Assembly: GCF_030272615.1 (NCBI RefSeq)
Contig: NC_081409.1
Span: forward strand, 531,128,291 to 531,192,290
Direction: 5' to 3'
Length of the DNA stretch: 64,000 nt
Source of the DNA: Cryptomeria japonica
Lineage: Eukaryota > Streptophyta > Pinopsida > Cupressales > Cupressaceae
In this document: positions 11,764 through 22,713 of the stretch, in pieces
Numbering within the stretch: position 1 is the stretch's first letter
How the letters are laid out: each line of letters starts with the position of its first letter
Notes under the pieces: model-generated
Seen by the model: the letters and a program-made list of their open reading frames with translations, nothing else
Databases searched by the model: none
Told to the model about the DNA's origin: nothing
Translations under genes and position numbers: made by a program

Positions 11764-12648
11764 TTGTCAACACTTGAGGCCCCAGTTGGACTTATTCAAT
11801 TTTTAATCTCAACATCAACTTCAGGGTCAACTTCTTCATCAACATTACCCTCATTTGCAAAATATCTCTCTCATTGCCTACTAACTCTCTCATTTGATGG
11901 AGTGCAAGTACCACCAAATAGGTATTTTTCAGATGTGTCTTCCTCGAGTGAGGAAAATATAGGAATAGTTGACAAAAGTGAGACATGTAGTAGGTCTAAA
12001 ATAGGGAGATCAACTAGAGGTCAAAAGATTAGAAGAAAATTCAGTAAATGCATGGAATTTTTCCTTGATCAAGGGGGGTTATGTTATTATGATGATGAGA
12101 CCAAAGGCAACATTGAGGTTCCCTTGAGGTATAAACATCTAGAGAAACAATGGGTACCCAAGGAACTTCCTCCAATAAACACCAATTTTTGTGTTAACGA
12201 GTGGATATATCGCATAGAACCTTCGTCGTTACATGGTTTGGACCTATTTCCCATGGATAGCATAAAGGTCTATTACAACAAAGTTGTTGAATTGATGGAG
12301 TATGTCAGACCTTGTTACAATTACAAAAATTGGATGCAGATTGTTCGATATAAAAAAAGTATGCATAGGTATGCATTGTCATCAAATTATATACAACAGA
12401 AAGATTATGATCAAAGTAAATGAGTGGTTATATACATTGATGGAAGGCCAAAAGCAATAGGGAATATTGTAGGTTTTATAAATAATATGCGACCTGGGTC
12501 AACTAATAGGCAACCCAATTGCATATTTTAGGCCTGCGAGGGAAATCATGTATTCGTATGTGCGATAAAATCAATAAGTGTAGGGGAAGAGATGCTAATA
12601 AATTACAATTTGAATCATATAGATACAAATAAAGTCAATAGCATGGAG
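11764..12648 (+). pseudogene. SET-domain-like ORF inside the CACTA element
   Basis: One frame stays readable over about 295 codons with two stops (TGA at 12421, TAG at 12529), ending at a possible splice donor after 12648. No ATG opens it; the frame begins at TTG and the true start is unknown. The N-terminal 90 residues are Ser/Thr-rich and then basic. From about 12220 the peptide reads SSLHGLDLFPMDSIKVYY, then NYKNWMQIVRYKKSMHRYAL, then IDGRPKAIGNIVGFINN, then QPNCIF and CAIKSISVGEEMLINYN. These correspond in order to the N-terminal SET motif, the central region, the GN-x-x-x-FIN...PNC motif and the GEE-x-x-x-NY motif of SET lysine methyltransferases. The catalytic-pocket Asn/Cys and Tyr positions appear kept. 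I cannot name a subfamily. Confidence 0.6.
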
Positions 12649-14232
12649 GTGGTACGTACTATATACCATTTAAACCAATCTCCAATTAATGACTCCAATA
12701 TACCATCTTATTATTATTTTTTTTTGTTGTCTATTGGTTTCATTTCGCTAACGTGTTTATATTTTTTTCTTTGTCACAAGCCGACCTAGATCCTTCACAT
12801 AGCACAGACAGAGATGTAGGTCCCAACACTTCTACCGAGCAGGTAAACCTCATTGTAATTGTACAAATTAGATAGAAGCAAACTGTTACATTGTTATGTT
12901 ATTTTCTTGAGTGTTTTGGAGTAATTTTGATAGTGTTAATAATATTATTTTCATAGATAGATGTTCAAGGAAATGGAAAGGAACCTCCCTTACATCAGCA
13001 CCTCAGCACAGTATTAAGAGATGAGGACTACGCAATTTTCACAAACCCTGTGGAAGTGATAAAAATGTCTTATCACAAAAATTAATAAAGAGATTGTTGC
13101 TTTGGTATGCACAACCCCTCAAACTGATGAGATAAAAGATAGGTTGAATAAATTAATGCAAGCAGTAGAAAAAATGCAAGTAAGCAGTAATGAAAGCTTT
13201 AATTATAACAAAAGTTCAATAATGGTTTATATTTTATACTCTTTTATGTCACTAACTAAAATATGTACATATTGTTTTTATAGAATTTCATGTGTGATCA
13301 TCAACCTGGTGGACATGATCAGGGTATTGCAGGTAGTGTAGGTGATGACCATGTTCTATACATTAAAACTACTCCTTCTTTGGACTTATGAACTTGCTTT
13401 TTTAATGCTAGTGCTATTTACATAGGCCTTTCCCTGTCTATACTATTGCTCTCTCTTTAGAATGAATAATAATAAGTTTTGTGTGTATATATTATTGTAA
13501 TAATAGTTTATTAAACCGTTAATAAAGTATTTAGTTGCACAATTAGAAGTTCTCATTTTATATGATTTGATCACTTGTATTTTAATTTACTATTCTTAAA
13601 TTATATTTCAAAGTAGGGACATTACAAAGACCAATAAGACAACGTGAAGTTTGATAACATGAGACAGCACATTGAAGCAATCTAAATAAATAGATTCCAT
13701 GGACTATACTAGTTTATCACTTACACTGCCCTCTTGTCACAAATTTACATACCTTTGTCCCTCATCAAAACCTACCTTCCTTATTCTCTTTCATATTATT
13801 GTATCATTAAGATTAGTATCTAACACTTAATAAAGGTTCATATTTATTTACAACTCTTAATAAAGGTTCATCCTTGTTTACAATTCTTGTAGTTTTCATA
13901 TATTTAATGTATCATTCTTTAGGTGATGTCAATGTTCCCGTGGAAAGGCCGCCTTGTTCGAGGTTATTACCGATTGCTATTTTGACAACAAGCAACATGC
14001 ATACATCCTCTACTGCTCATCATGTTGACTTGGCCACTATTGGTAGATCCCTCTTTTTCTCTCTCTTTTGTTATGTGTCTATTTCTCTTGAAGTGTTCTT
14101 TCTTGGGGGCGTTTCATAGTGGATTCATTTTTTGCAGCAGGAGACACACATGAGGATGCGCCAGAGGTGAATACTAGTGATACCACACCCTCATTTCCTT
14201 GATCTTCCCATATTGCTAGTATGGGAACGTTG
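12649..14232 (+). pseudogene. Small exon-like segments downstream of the SET-like ORF
   Basis: Short open segments bounded by AG and GT dinucleotides occur at about 12782-12841, 12958-13080, 13085-13174 (KDRLNKLMQAVEKMQ, a short coiled coil ending at GTAAGC), 13284-13331, 13922-14042 and 14141-14232. They are rich in Pro, Ser, Thr, Asp and Glu. Spacing and splice-like borders suggest later exons of the gene that begins with the SET-like ORF, or of the Ptta-like gene past element 2. I recognise no domain in them. 13340-13900 is AT-rich and holds no gene I can see. Confidence 0.35.
14228..14232. repeat. Left target-site duplication of element 2
   Basis: CGTTG here and AGTTG at 21807-21811 flank the element, a five-base duplication with one mismatch. 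Confidence 0.55.
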
Positions 14233-15429
14233 TGATGGACTTGAAAAGCACTAAGGGGGGGGGGGGGGGGGGGGGGGGGGGTGAATTAGTGACACCAAAT
14301 AAAACACTACTTCAAACTCTAACCGATAGATGAACTTAACTAAACATTTAAATAAAATACATGCTATCCAAAATGATATAACAGCATCCACAAAAATTAA
14401 AACATCCACCATAACACGTGTTTATACGTGGAAAACCCAAATAGGTAAAAACCACGGTGAGATGGAACTCACAAGTTAACTATTTGTAGTAATAGATAAC
14501 TGACCGGTTAAGGTCTACAAAGTCCTTTGTTAGGAGAGAATCTTGTTAGAGATCCCAAAGCTTGATTAGAAGCTTATACCCTATTAAGAGTACTAACCTG
14601 TTAGGAGTAACCTCATTGGATGATTTGAGAATCCAAACTAATGGACCACCTTGTTAGAGGATTTGTACAATGAAGCTTGTTAGAACTTACCTAGTTAGGG
14701 GATTTGATTTTGTTGTAATGATTAGAAAACAACAAGAATGGTTTTTCCTGACTATCCTGCCTCTGTAGTTTGGGCTTTCTTCCCCTATGCCTTTATTGAA
14801 CTATTGTGAGTAGCACACTACTTGCTTGATCAGATCCTTCTAAGTACACTCAACACTTCTCTTCATCTTAACACTTATTGCTCCTCAAAAAAATATTTCA
14901 CTCTCGATGCATATCAATATTCGCATAACATCATAACCATACTCATTCTCTATATCACCAAATGATTCACTAAGATGTCTTAAAATAGACATTCAAATCT
15001 TATGTCAGCCTAAGGAAATCAAAACACAATTTCCTAGGTGTAGTGTATCTAGACAAGTGATCAAAACTCGTCACACAAGTGACCACCAAGAAATCAGTGC
15101 TGGTAACTCATCACAAAATCAGATACCCGTTAGAATAGTCAATACCGGTTGGAACAAAACATGTGAACCATTGTCCTGGAATCTTCTACTTGATCTCCAT
15201 CTTCATCTTCATCTCCATTTTGATGTCGACTTAGTGTAGCCATAGGTTGTCTCTTAAGCACGTACCGGTTGACACAAAGTACCAGTTAGAGATAAACCTT
15301 AAACATACTGGTTGACAGTGTAAACCAATTGAAGTTACATCGGTAGTCAATGTAATCATATGTGTGTGTGAGAGTGTTTCATCAATGACAATAAGTGATG
15401 AAAACATTACAATCATCATCAAACCAACA
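14233..15429 (-). repeat. 3' LTR of element 2
   Basis: Matches 20662-21806 in the same order. On the minus strand it starts TGTTGGTTTG and ends CAAGTCCATCA. It differs from the other copy by a run of 27 G at 14255-14281 (six G in the partner) and by about 50 different bases near 14745-14810, besides scattered substitutions. The T-GTTGG start resembles that of element 1 (TGTTGGCATT), which supports a family relationship. Confidence 0.9.
14255..14281 (+). repeat. Homopolymer run of 27 G
   Basis: Uninterrupted G run inside the 3' LTR, next to its terminus. The sister LTR has GAGAGGGGGG at this place. Confidence 0.9.
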
Positions 15430-15615
15430 ATCTCCCCCTTTGGCATTGATGGAAACACTTAGAAAATTTTAGAGTAATGCAATACCGCTAAGTGTGAATA
15501 CACAACAAATTTACACATATACTCATACTCCCACTTAATGCAATACTCCCCCTTAATGCATGCATAAATACAAAAATTTCAAAAACACACATACATATTT
15601 CTACTCCCCCTTTGA
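15430..15615 (-). other. Polypurine tract array of element 2
   Basis: On the minus strand AAAGGGGGAGA abuts the LTR start (15431-15441). Further tracts of the same kind lie near 15527-15535, 15546-15555 and 15603-15613, the last again with AAAGGGGGAG. Number and layout mirror the array of element 1. Confidence 0.7.
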
Positions 15616-15911
15616 CAACAATGCCAAAATGAAAAAGTAAAATATATACATATATATATATATAGAAAATTTGTATCAAAGTGTTCAGCATATATTAACA
15701 ACTTAAAAAAAGTTCATGCATTGGATAATCTCATAAAAATATCATTGAAGTTCTACTTCATCTGTGATAAAGTATTTTCCCATGATTCCAGTATGTTAGT
15801 AGTATACTCAAATATAGACATCAGCTGGGAATGGAATTCTTCCATTGAGTCTAGCGTGCAGGTTTCAGGAGTAGCAAGAATAGCTTATGCATTGGAGTAG
15901 GCTCTCTAAAG

Positions 15912-18851
15912 AATGTCGACCTGTGAGGTGAGCAGACTCTTGATCTCTTTTAGAGATTGGAGTCTCTTAGCCTTCTCATTATCACTCTTGTTCAATATGT
16001 CATGCAAATCATCTACAGATCATTTAAAGGCATGAATGGAGTCCCGGAGTGGGACATATGCCTTGCATATCCTTTCCATTTCTTGCTTGGTTTCAACTTG
16101 ACTCTTAGAAATGTCAGAATAAAAGAAAGAAACATTGGAGGTAAAGGCAAGATACTTTCCTCCAGATTCAATAGCTTTTCTCAATAGACTTCCATTATGA
16201 GATAGAGCCATTTTGCCACTTTCAATGTTCTTTACCAGTTTATCTCCATATTTCTCCTTGTGGCTCTTCTCAGAAGACATTTGAGCAGCATCTTCAAGTG
16301 ACTTGATTTGATCAAATGCATCTACAACTAACTCACCAAATTTTCTAATGGGTGTAGGAAGATGTGCAACAGCTGTTTCCAGTAGTAAACCAGACAAAAT
16401 TTCTACTGCATTCTGGATTGTCTTTGCTTCAATCTTTTGCTCTTTCAGTCTCTTCTTATGCACTCTAGATTGCATAACATTATCAATCTTAAACATTTCT
16501 GACATGCTCAAAGTGTTCATATCAATGGGTATTGAAATACTTAAAGAATCATCATCATCATCTTCAAGTAGTTTCTGCTTCACCGGTTCAGGAGGTACAC
16601 TCTTAATGATAGCTCTCTTTGTATTTAGCTCTTTTTTCTTTTCAGGTAATTGAGTGACAACTTTCTCAGTAGACTCCTTTTGAGTATTTTCAATGACCGA
16701 TGGAGATTGGGGTTTCTCTAGTCATGTTGTTGTCAGTTTATTGTCCACTTTTAGTTGAATAGCTGGTTGATCAACTAGTGTAGCCTGTACTGCAGTAATT
16801 GTTGGAGGCTCCATATCTGGTGCAGTGTTGTCTCTAGATAGGTCCACTGTGTTTTGAACATCTTCATCAACAAGAATAATGGAATCATCCATCTTCTTGA
16901 TTAGATAGACTATCTCAGGTTGAACAATCTCCTCTTCATCCATTTCTAGTAGAGGAACATCATCTGTAGTATTATCCTCATTTCTAGAGTGGATGAGTTA
17001 TTCCCTCTTTTTGATTACATAAGCTATCCGATGTGTCTCAGACTCAATAACTGCTCTTTTTGCATTAAGAAGCTTCAATCTTATCATTTTAAAATCAAAA
17101 TGTACTTTGTATTGCTCAACTAAAGCACTAATTCCATCCCAGGATAAATTGGGAAAATATTGTACAAATATTTCATCAATAATTTTATATTCCAATTGAA
17201 TAGCTTCCTCCCATTTATCTAAAAGAGTATTATACAAAGAGATTGAAAATATCCTTTTCCAAATCATGCAGAAATCTATTGTAATGACCCAAATAAGTGA
17301 TTACCTGTTGAATGACTTGCTTATGCTCATCTTCAGTGAAAGAATCAAAATATTCTTTGACATTGTCAAACCTATTCCTTCCTAGTGTCTTCATTGTTCT
17401 CTCAAAAACTGTGTCAGGCTTGTAGGTAGCTATATCAATAGGTGTAGTTTCCTTTAGCACTACCTTTACCTTCTTGGATGTTCTGCCAGTTGCTTTTTCC
17501 TTCTTTAGTTCTTCTTCAGAATCTGTTCCCTCAAACTCTGGTTGCAAAATCAATTTTCAATTTCTCTTCTTTGGTGCACTCTCCTTTACATATACTTTAG
17601 GTGTCGGTTCCTTTTTGGTTAGGACACTCTAAGTCACCCTTTTGGTCTTTATCGCAGGATACTTTTCATCAAACTTCTTTTTCTTTCCTTTCACATTAGC
17701 TATAGGTACAGTACCAGTTTTTGTTGGTACAACTTGGGGTGCCACAATGTCTAATTTTGCCTACCGTTTATCTTTAGGCAATGTTAACAGGGTATTAGCA
17801 TAGCCAACCAGTAAATCATGATTAACCTCATAGCTCAAATTTTCCATCTCTTCCTCTCTGGGCTCAATTGCTTGCATCAAGCAAAAGTCAGTGGTAACAG
17901 TGAAGACTATGTCTTTTGCAAAGTGTTTTACCACATCTTCAGGTAATCTCATTCTCATGATCATCTTTTTCTGAAATTCATTAAAATACTTATTCAAGGT
18001 AGTGGAAAAAGTATTCTTCATAGCCTTAATGTTGTTCTTGATCTTTGCATTGACCAGTAGATCTTTTGACCATTCAATGTCTCCAATTCCTAGTAGGAAG
18101 TTCTGGAAATAGAAAAATAACCCAGCTAATAGTTGACCATATTTGAACTTTTGAGTATTGTCCTTCTTAATAGATTGCAAATTTTGAAATAATATCCCTC
18201 TGATGGCTTCACAGAGATCATAATCTACATTATCAACAATCATTCTATGTGATGTATGAATGTTGTAGATGGAACACTATTAAGTCTACTGGAGTAAAAT
18301 ACCTGATAGCCTATCACCATTGCAACTAGTTTCACTATAGGGTCTTTAATATTATTGATAGAAAAAGCACGCCTATCAGATATAGAATCGGTTAATTTGA
18401 GGACAATATCCATTGAAATTCATCTTAGCACAGGAATTTCACTGGTTGAGAAATACCCAGTTACAACCTGAATAGATTCCTTGGTTATTGTGTGAGTCCT
18501 TTCTAAATACATGTTCTCTCCGTGAACTCGACTCAAAATGATTTTGATGTGTTCTTCCTCAAAATCTTCAAGAAAGTAGGCGGCATTATGAAAACCTTTT
18601 TCAAAAACCCTAGCATATTTTGTTTCAATCTTTCCATTCTTATCACAGAGTGATTTCAATTGTGTATAAATGTGTAGAGTTCCTAAATCTTCTATCTTGC
18701 AGTCTATATAGTTGGACAAGTCACCTTTGACCACAACTCCGTTCGGGACATGCGACAATGCATTATATGACATAATTTGGTCTGCCTTTAGAACTTCCTT
18801 AGGCTCAGTAGTGATCATCAACCTCTCTATAGACTTAGAAGTAGATGGCAT
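15912..18851 (-). pseudogene. Accessory ORF of element 2, about 980 codons, function unknown
   Basis: Starts with ATG at 18851 after a 200-base leader-like stretch and can be followed to a stop near 15912. It reads in one frame at 18851-18420, shifts to another for 18243-17230, then returns to the first for 17267-15912, so two indels and several stops break it. Its parts are a globular N-terminal half (for example KFKYGQLLAGLFFYF near 18130), a charged Lys-rich linker near 17450-17700, an acidic Glu/Asp section, and a helical C-terminal half with DDDDD and Gln/Glu-rich coiled-coil stretches. The layout parallels the 999-codon ORF at 25835-28834. Position 3' of gag and 5' of the PPT array matches the env-like ORF of Sireviruses, but I see no clear signal peptide or membrane anchor. 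Function not known. Confidence 0.55.
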
Positions 18852-19400
18852 TCTAGATAAGCAAGTTTCAAAGTGGTATACTCAAAGAAATACCTTTTTT
18901 CTTGGACGTTGCTTCATTTCTCGGTTGAAATGCCCAAATGCACACCAGTTCACCTATCTACAACTTTCAATTCAACTTAATTTCTCTAATCACAAAACAA
19001 TTCACCAATTGACAACAAGACAATCTTGTCTGGCTCTGCAATCGCTTCAAATTTCTTTCTCGAAAGAGTTAGGGTAAAAAAGAGAAAAAGTAAAATTTTC
19101 TTTTATCCTTTTTACCAACTGCAATAAATTCTCACACTTTAGGGTTACAAACCCTAATTTCACCGCTCAAGTGAAAAATCGTTTGATAACATGTCAATAA
19201 AAAGTCACCAAAATTCATGATTCAAAAATTCTTTCCCGCTCATTTTACAAGGGGTTCGGAGATGTTTTACCATTAAGCTCCCCTTAGCCATGTTAAAATA
19301 GGCTTAAGTCACTGGTGTTGGGATCTCTTCACTAGGTGAAGGAACAATTTCTTCTCCAGGCGAGTCATCACTTTTCTCCCTCCAAATTCGATTCATATCC
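18852..19400 (-). other. Spacer between gag remains and accessory ORF
   Basis: No coding sequence recognised. The first 250 bases upstream of the ATG at 18851 include ACCCTAAAGTGTGAG-like stretches and look like an untranslated leader. Pol should lie here in a full Sirevirus and is missing. Confidence 0.35.
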
Positions 19401-19426
19401 TCTTTGGTTTCCTCAACATCAACTTT

Positions 19427-20065
19427 CTACTTTCCTTTCTGCTCCTTGAAAGAGTTGATCGGTTTGCTATTTCTTGATCTACAAAATTTTGCTAAGTGCC
19501 CTGGTTTGTTGCAGTGGTAATAGGCCATACCAGATGATCTCCAAGGTCCTACATTTCCTCTTCCTATTCTTCTTCTATAGTTCATAGCCACATGACCAAA
19601 GTTATTACAGAAGGTGCAAATAACATGTGCTACCTTTTCCATCTCGAATGGACTAAACCGGTTGTCGTAGGATCTTTGCCAAATCAGGTTTACTCAGTTA
19701 TCAAAGTTCCTTATCCGGTCACCATTTGGTCTTGGATGCATGTGTGGTACAAGATTGTTTACTCCATATCTGCACTCAACATGTTTATGCCCATATATTT
19801 CACATGTGAAGCAATGACCTTCAAACTTTCTTGACACATACCTAGCATTAGTATTTTAATTTGCATTTTTGTTAGGTTTGTCTCTACAGACATTTGCAGT
19901 ATGACTAGGCTTATGGAAAACAAAGAAAACAGGTTTAAAAACCTTCTTACCGGTAGTCTTATTGACTTTAGGAGAAGTTTTGTTCTTTGGATAGTTGCTC
20001 TTTGTACCAGAGGATTCACCTTTTTTAGTTGTATGAAAACCAAGTCCAGAGATATCACCCTTCAT
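19427..20065 (-). pseudogene. gag C-terminal remains with CCHC zinc knuckles
   Basis: Stop-broken and frame-shifted, but knuckle-like motifs repeat: VFHKPSHTANVCRD near 19890-19930, CFTCEIYGHKHVEC near 19785-19830, CTFCNNFGHVAMNY near 19580-19620 and YYHCNKPGHLAKFC near 19480-19520. The second keeps all C-C-H-C ligands; the others have lost a cysteine, two of them by a C-to-Y change. Four knuckle-like units are more than the one or two usual in Copia gag. Such motifs package element RNA. Confidence 0.65.
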
Positions 20066-20068
20066 TCT

Positions 20069-20600
20069 CTATGATTGAATTTGTTCTTCCAGCATGGTAG
20101 AACTTTTGACGAACTTCTCCAATTTCTCATTAGCTTCAGTAATCTTTTTGATGAGATCTCCATTATGCTTAGACAGGTTCTCTTTCAGAGACGATGCTAG
20201 CTCAAGATCTAGCTTTAGGTTCTCCTTTTCTTCTGTTTCAGCAATCAAGTTATCATGCATACTGTCTTTTTCCCATTTGATCTTTATAATCTCTTGATCT
20301 CTTTCCTTGATAAGATATTTAGCAGCTCTTCTGGCTTCCAGTTCCTGACTCATGCGGATAGTGAGACCTTCTAGCTCTCTCCTTAGATTCAATTTCTCAC
20401 CGTTCAACTTTTCAACTTCTCCTGCTAAAGCTTCAATATTGGCTTCATCTGAAGAACTATTATCAGATATTTCTAGTAGTTTTTCAGATAGCTCTCTCCT
20501 TTTGATTTGAGAAGCTTTTCATTTGCCCCTAAGGGATTTAACTTCATTTCTGCTAGCTTCTAGCTCTCTAGCCATCTCAAAGTAGCTCTTGTCCCCCATG
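20069..20600 (-). pseudogene. gag N-terminal coiled-coil part of element 2
   Basis: From an ATG near 20600 (MGDKSYFEMARELEA), about 45 bases after the primer binding site, the minus strand encodes a Glu/Lys/Leu-rich helix with continuous heptads through 20069 (for example LKLDLELASSLKENLSKH). A stop breaks it between 20408 and 20520. The DUF4219/UBN2 part seen in element 1 is absent, so the gag start has been deleted or replaced. The coiled coil resembles that of element 1 in composition and place. Confidence 0.55.
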
Positions 20601-20644
20601 GTAGTTTCAAGACTCCCTTCTAAGCGGTTATGCTTCAAATAAGT

Positions 20645-20661
20645 TAGGTTTTGATACTAAT
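20645..20661 (-). other. Degenerate primer binding site of element 2
   Basis: On the minus strand, two bases after the LTR end, the sequence is TAGTATCAAAAC. It differs from TGGTATCAGAGC at three positions, each a G-to-A change. Confidence 0.65.
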
Positions 20662-21806
20662 TGATGGACTTGAAAAGTACTGAGAGGGGGGATGAATCAG
20701 TGACACCAAATAAAACACTACTTCAAACACTAACCGATAGATGAACTTAACCAAACATTTAAACAAAATGCATGCTATCCAAAATGAAATAACAGCATCC
20801 ACAAAAAGTAAAGCATCCACCATAACACAAGTGTTTATACGTGGAAAACCCAAATAGGTAAAAACCACGGTGAGATAGAACTCACAAGTTAATTATCTGC
20901 AGTAATAGATAAATAACCGGTTAAGGTCTACAAAGTGCTCTGCTAGGAGAGAATCTTGTTAGAGATCCCAAAGCTTGATTAGAAGCTTATACCCTGTTAA
21001 GAGTACTACCTTGTTAAGAGTACTACCCTGTTAGGAGTAACCTCATTGGAGGATTTGAGAATCCAAACTAATGGATCACCTTGTTAGAGGATTTGTACAA
21101 TGAAGCTTGTTAGAGCTTACCCGATTAGGGGATTTCATTCTGTTGTAATGATTAGAAAACAACAAGAATGGTTTGATCTATTCTGAGTAGCACAATACTT
21201 GCTTGATCAGAACCTTCTAAGTACATTCAATACTGCTCTTCATTTTAACACTTATCACTCTTCAAAAAAAGATTTCACTCTTGATGCATATCAGTATTTG
21301 CATAACATCATAACCATACTCATTCTCTATATCACCAAATGATTCACGAAGATATCTTAAAATAGACATTCAAATCTTATGTCAGCTTAAGGAAATCAAA
21401 ACACAATTTCCTAGGTGCAGTGTATCTAGACAAGTGATCAAAACTCATCACAAAAGTGACCGCCAAGAAATCGATGCTGGTAACTCATCACAAAATTAGA
21501 CACCGGTTAGAACAGTCAATATCGGTTGGAACAAAACATGTGAATCATTGTCCTGGAATCTTCCACATGATCTCCATCTTCATCTTCATCTTCATTTTGA
21601 TGCCGACTTAGTGTAGCCACAGGTTGTCTCTTAAGCACATACCAGTTGACACAAAGTACCGGTTAGAGATAAACCTTAAACATATCAATTGACAATGTAA
21701 ACCAATTGAAGTTACACCAGTAGTCAATGTAATCATATGTGTGTGTGAGAGTGTTTCATCAATGACAACAAGTGATGAAAACATTACAATCATCATCAAG
21801 CCAACA
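20662..21806 (-). repeat. 5' LTR of element 2
   Basis: 1145-bp partner of 14233-15429, bounded by the primer binding site on one side and the target duplication AGTTG on the other. Substitutions between the two LTRs are scattered and mostly transitions. Confidence 0.9.
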
Positions 21807-22070
21807 AGTTGTAGACCACATTGGTGGTGAGCGACGAAGAAATGATTCCCTTGAAGATACAGAAGGTTACAGGTACTTTAAAATTATTATTATATATAGT
21901 GTAATTGTAATTTACTTATTGATCACTCATTTTGGACTAATTATCCCATGATTGTTTTGCAGGAAATGGTATTTTTTATAAAAATCTTAATGACATTGCA
22001 TTGTAGATGTTAGGGCCCACCATACGTAAAAGGTGGAACATCATATGTGAACTAGTTCTAATCTACTATT
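21807..22070 (+). pseudogene. CACTA exon remnants after element 2
   Basis: VVDHIGGERRRNDSLEDTEGY can be read at about 21809-21871, ending at a possible donor (GTACTT). This continues the exon cut at 14232. A second segment at about 21963-22066 reads GPTIRKRWNIICEL after a stop, resembling the start of Ptta/En-Spm proteins. Confidence 0.4.
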
Positions 22071-22183
22071 TTTATTTCACATCATTTCTAGAATAGTTTT
22101 CCTTTGATCCATTTCTTGAACTATATTAAAGGTATCTTCAGTTCATTTCTAAATATAATAGATTTGTTTTTGCTTAAAAGGTG

Positions 22184-22640
22184 GAATGACCAAGAAAATA
22201 GATTAAAAGATAAACTCACAAACCATATGGTTGAGTTGTTTGGAAATGACACATTCGACAAAACCAAGCTCTTTGAAAAAGTTGGCACATATCTAAAGTA
22301 TGTGAGGGACCAGTATAGGACACGTTTAGAGAAGAACGTAAAGTATGAGCATCCCTCCATGATTCCAGAGAGGGAGTGGAAGGACCGATTTTGGATGCGA
22401 AGGAGAGAATTGAAAGGAAAAAAGGAAATCCACCAATAGACGCTAAAAGAAGGTATGTGATACTATTAAGAATGTATTTATGTACTAATTACTCTTTATA
22501 TTTATATAATCTAACATATTTTAAACTTTTCATAGATTGGGTGACACATCAAAGGTAACCAAGGAAAGACAAGAAAATCACGGTCAACACACTCGGCTTT
22601 GGTGGTTATATGAAACTTGTCGCACGAATTGTAAGAATCA
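22184..22640 (+). pseudogene. Ptta/En-Spm-like CACTA protein fragment
   Basis: WNDQENRLKDKLTNHMVELF, then KVGTYLKYVRDQYRTRLEK and MIPEREWKDRFWMRRREL follow the pattern of plant transposon protein PF03004 (Ptta_En_Spm): a W-start helix, then an R-x-x-Y helix, then a W-containing helix. An intron with GTATGT donor at about 22453 and ATAG acceptor near 22535 leads to LGDTSKVTKERQENHG. In known CACTA elements this second protein binds the subterminal repeats. Weak but ordered similarity, and frame breaks are present. Confidence 0.55.
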
Positions 22641-22713
22641 GTAAATGAAATATCACATCAAAATATTTATAAATTGAAAACAATTTTTTTTTATCAAACA
22701 ATACAAGCAAAAA

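Larger units (their letters stand above)
14233..21806 (-). mobile_element. Non-autonomous Sirevirus-like Copia LTR element, element 2
   Basis: Two LTRs, 14233-15429 and 20662-21806, bound a 5.2-kb interior on the minus strand. In element order: 5' LTR, degenerate primer binding site, coiled-coil gag start, zinc-knuckle remnants, untranslated-looking spacer, a roughly 980-codon accessory ORF, PPT array, 3' LTR. There is no pol. The accessory ORF occupies the place of the third (env-like) ORF of Sireviruses. It is inserted in the CACTA transposon; joining 14232 to about 21808 restores a continuous host sequence. Confidence 0.85.

Noticed and set aside
16348-16653. Plus-strand hydrophobic Ser-rich ORF
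   Set aside because: Shadow of the minus-strand accessory ORF of element 2.
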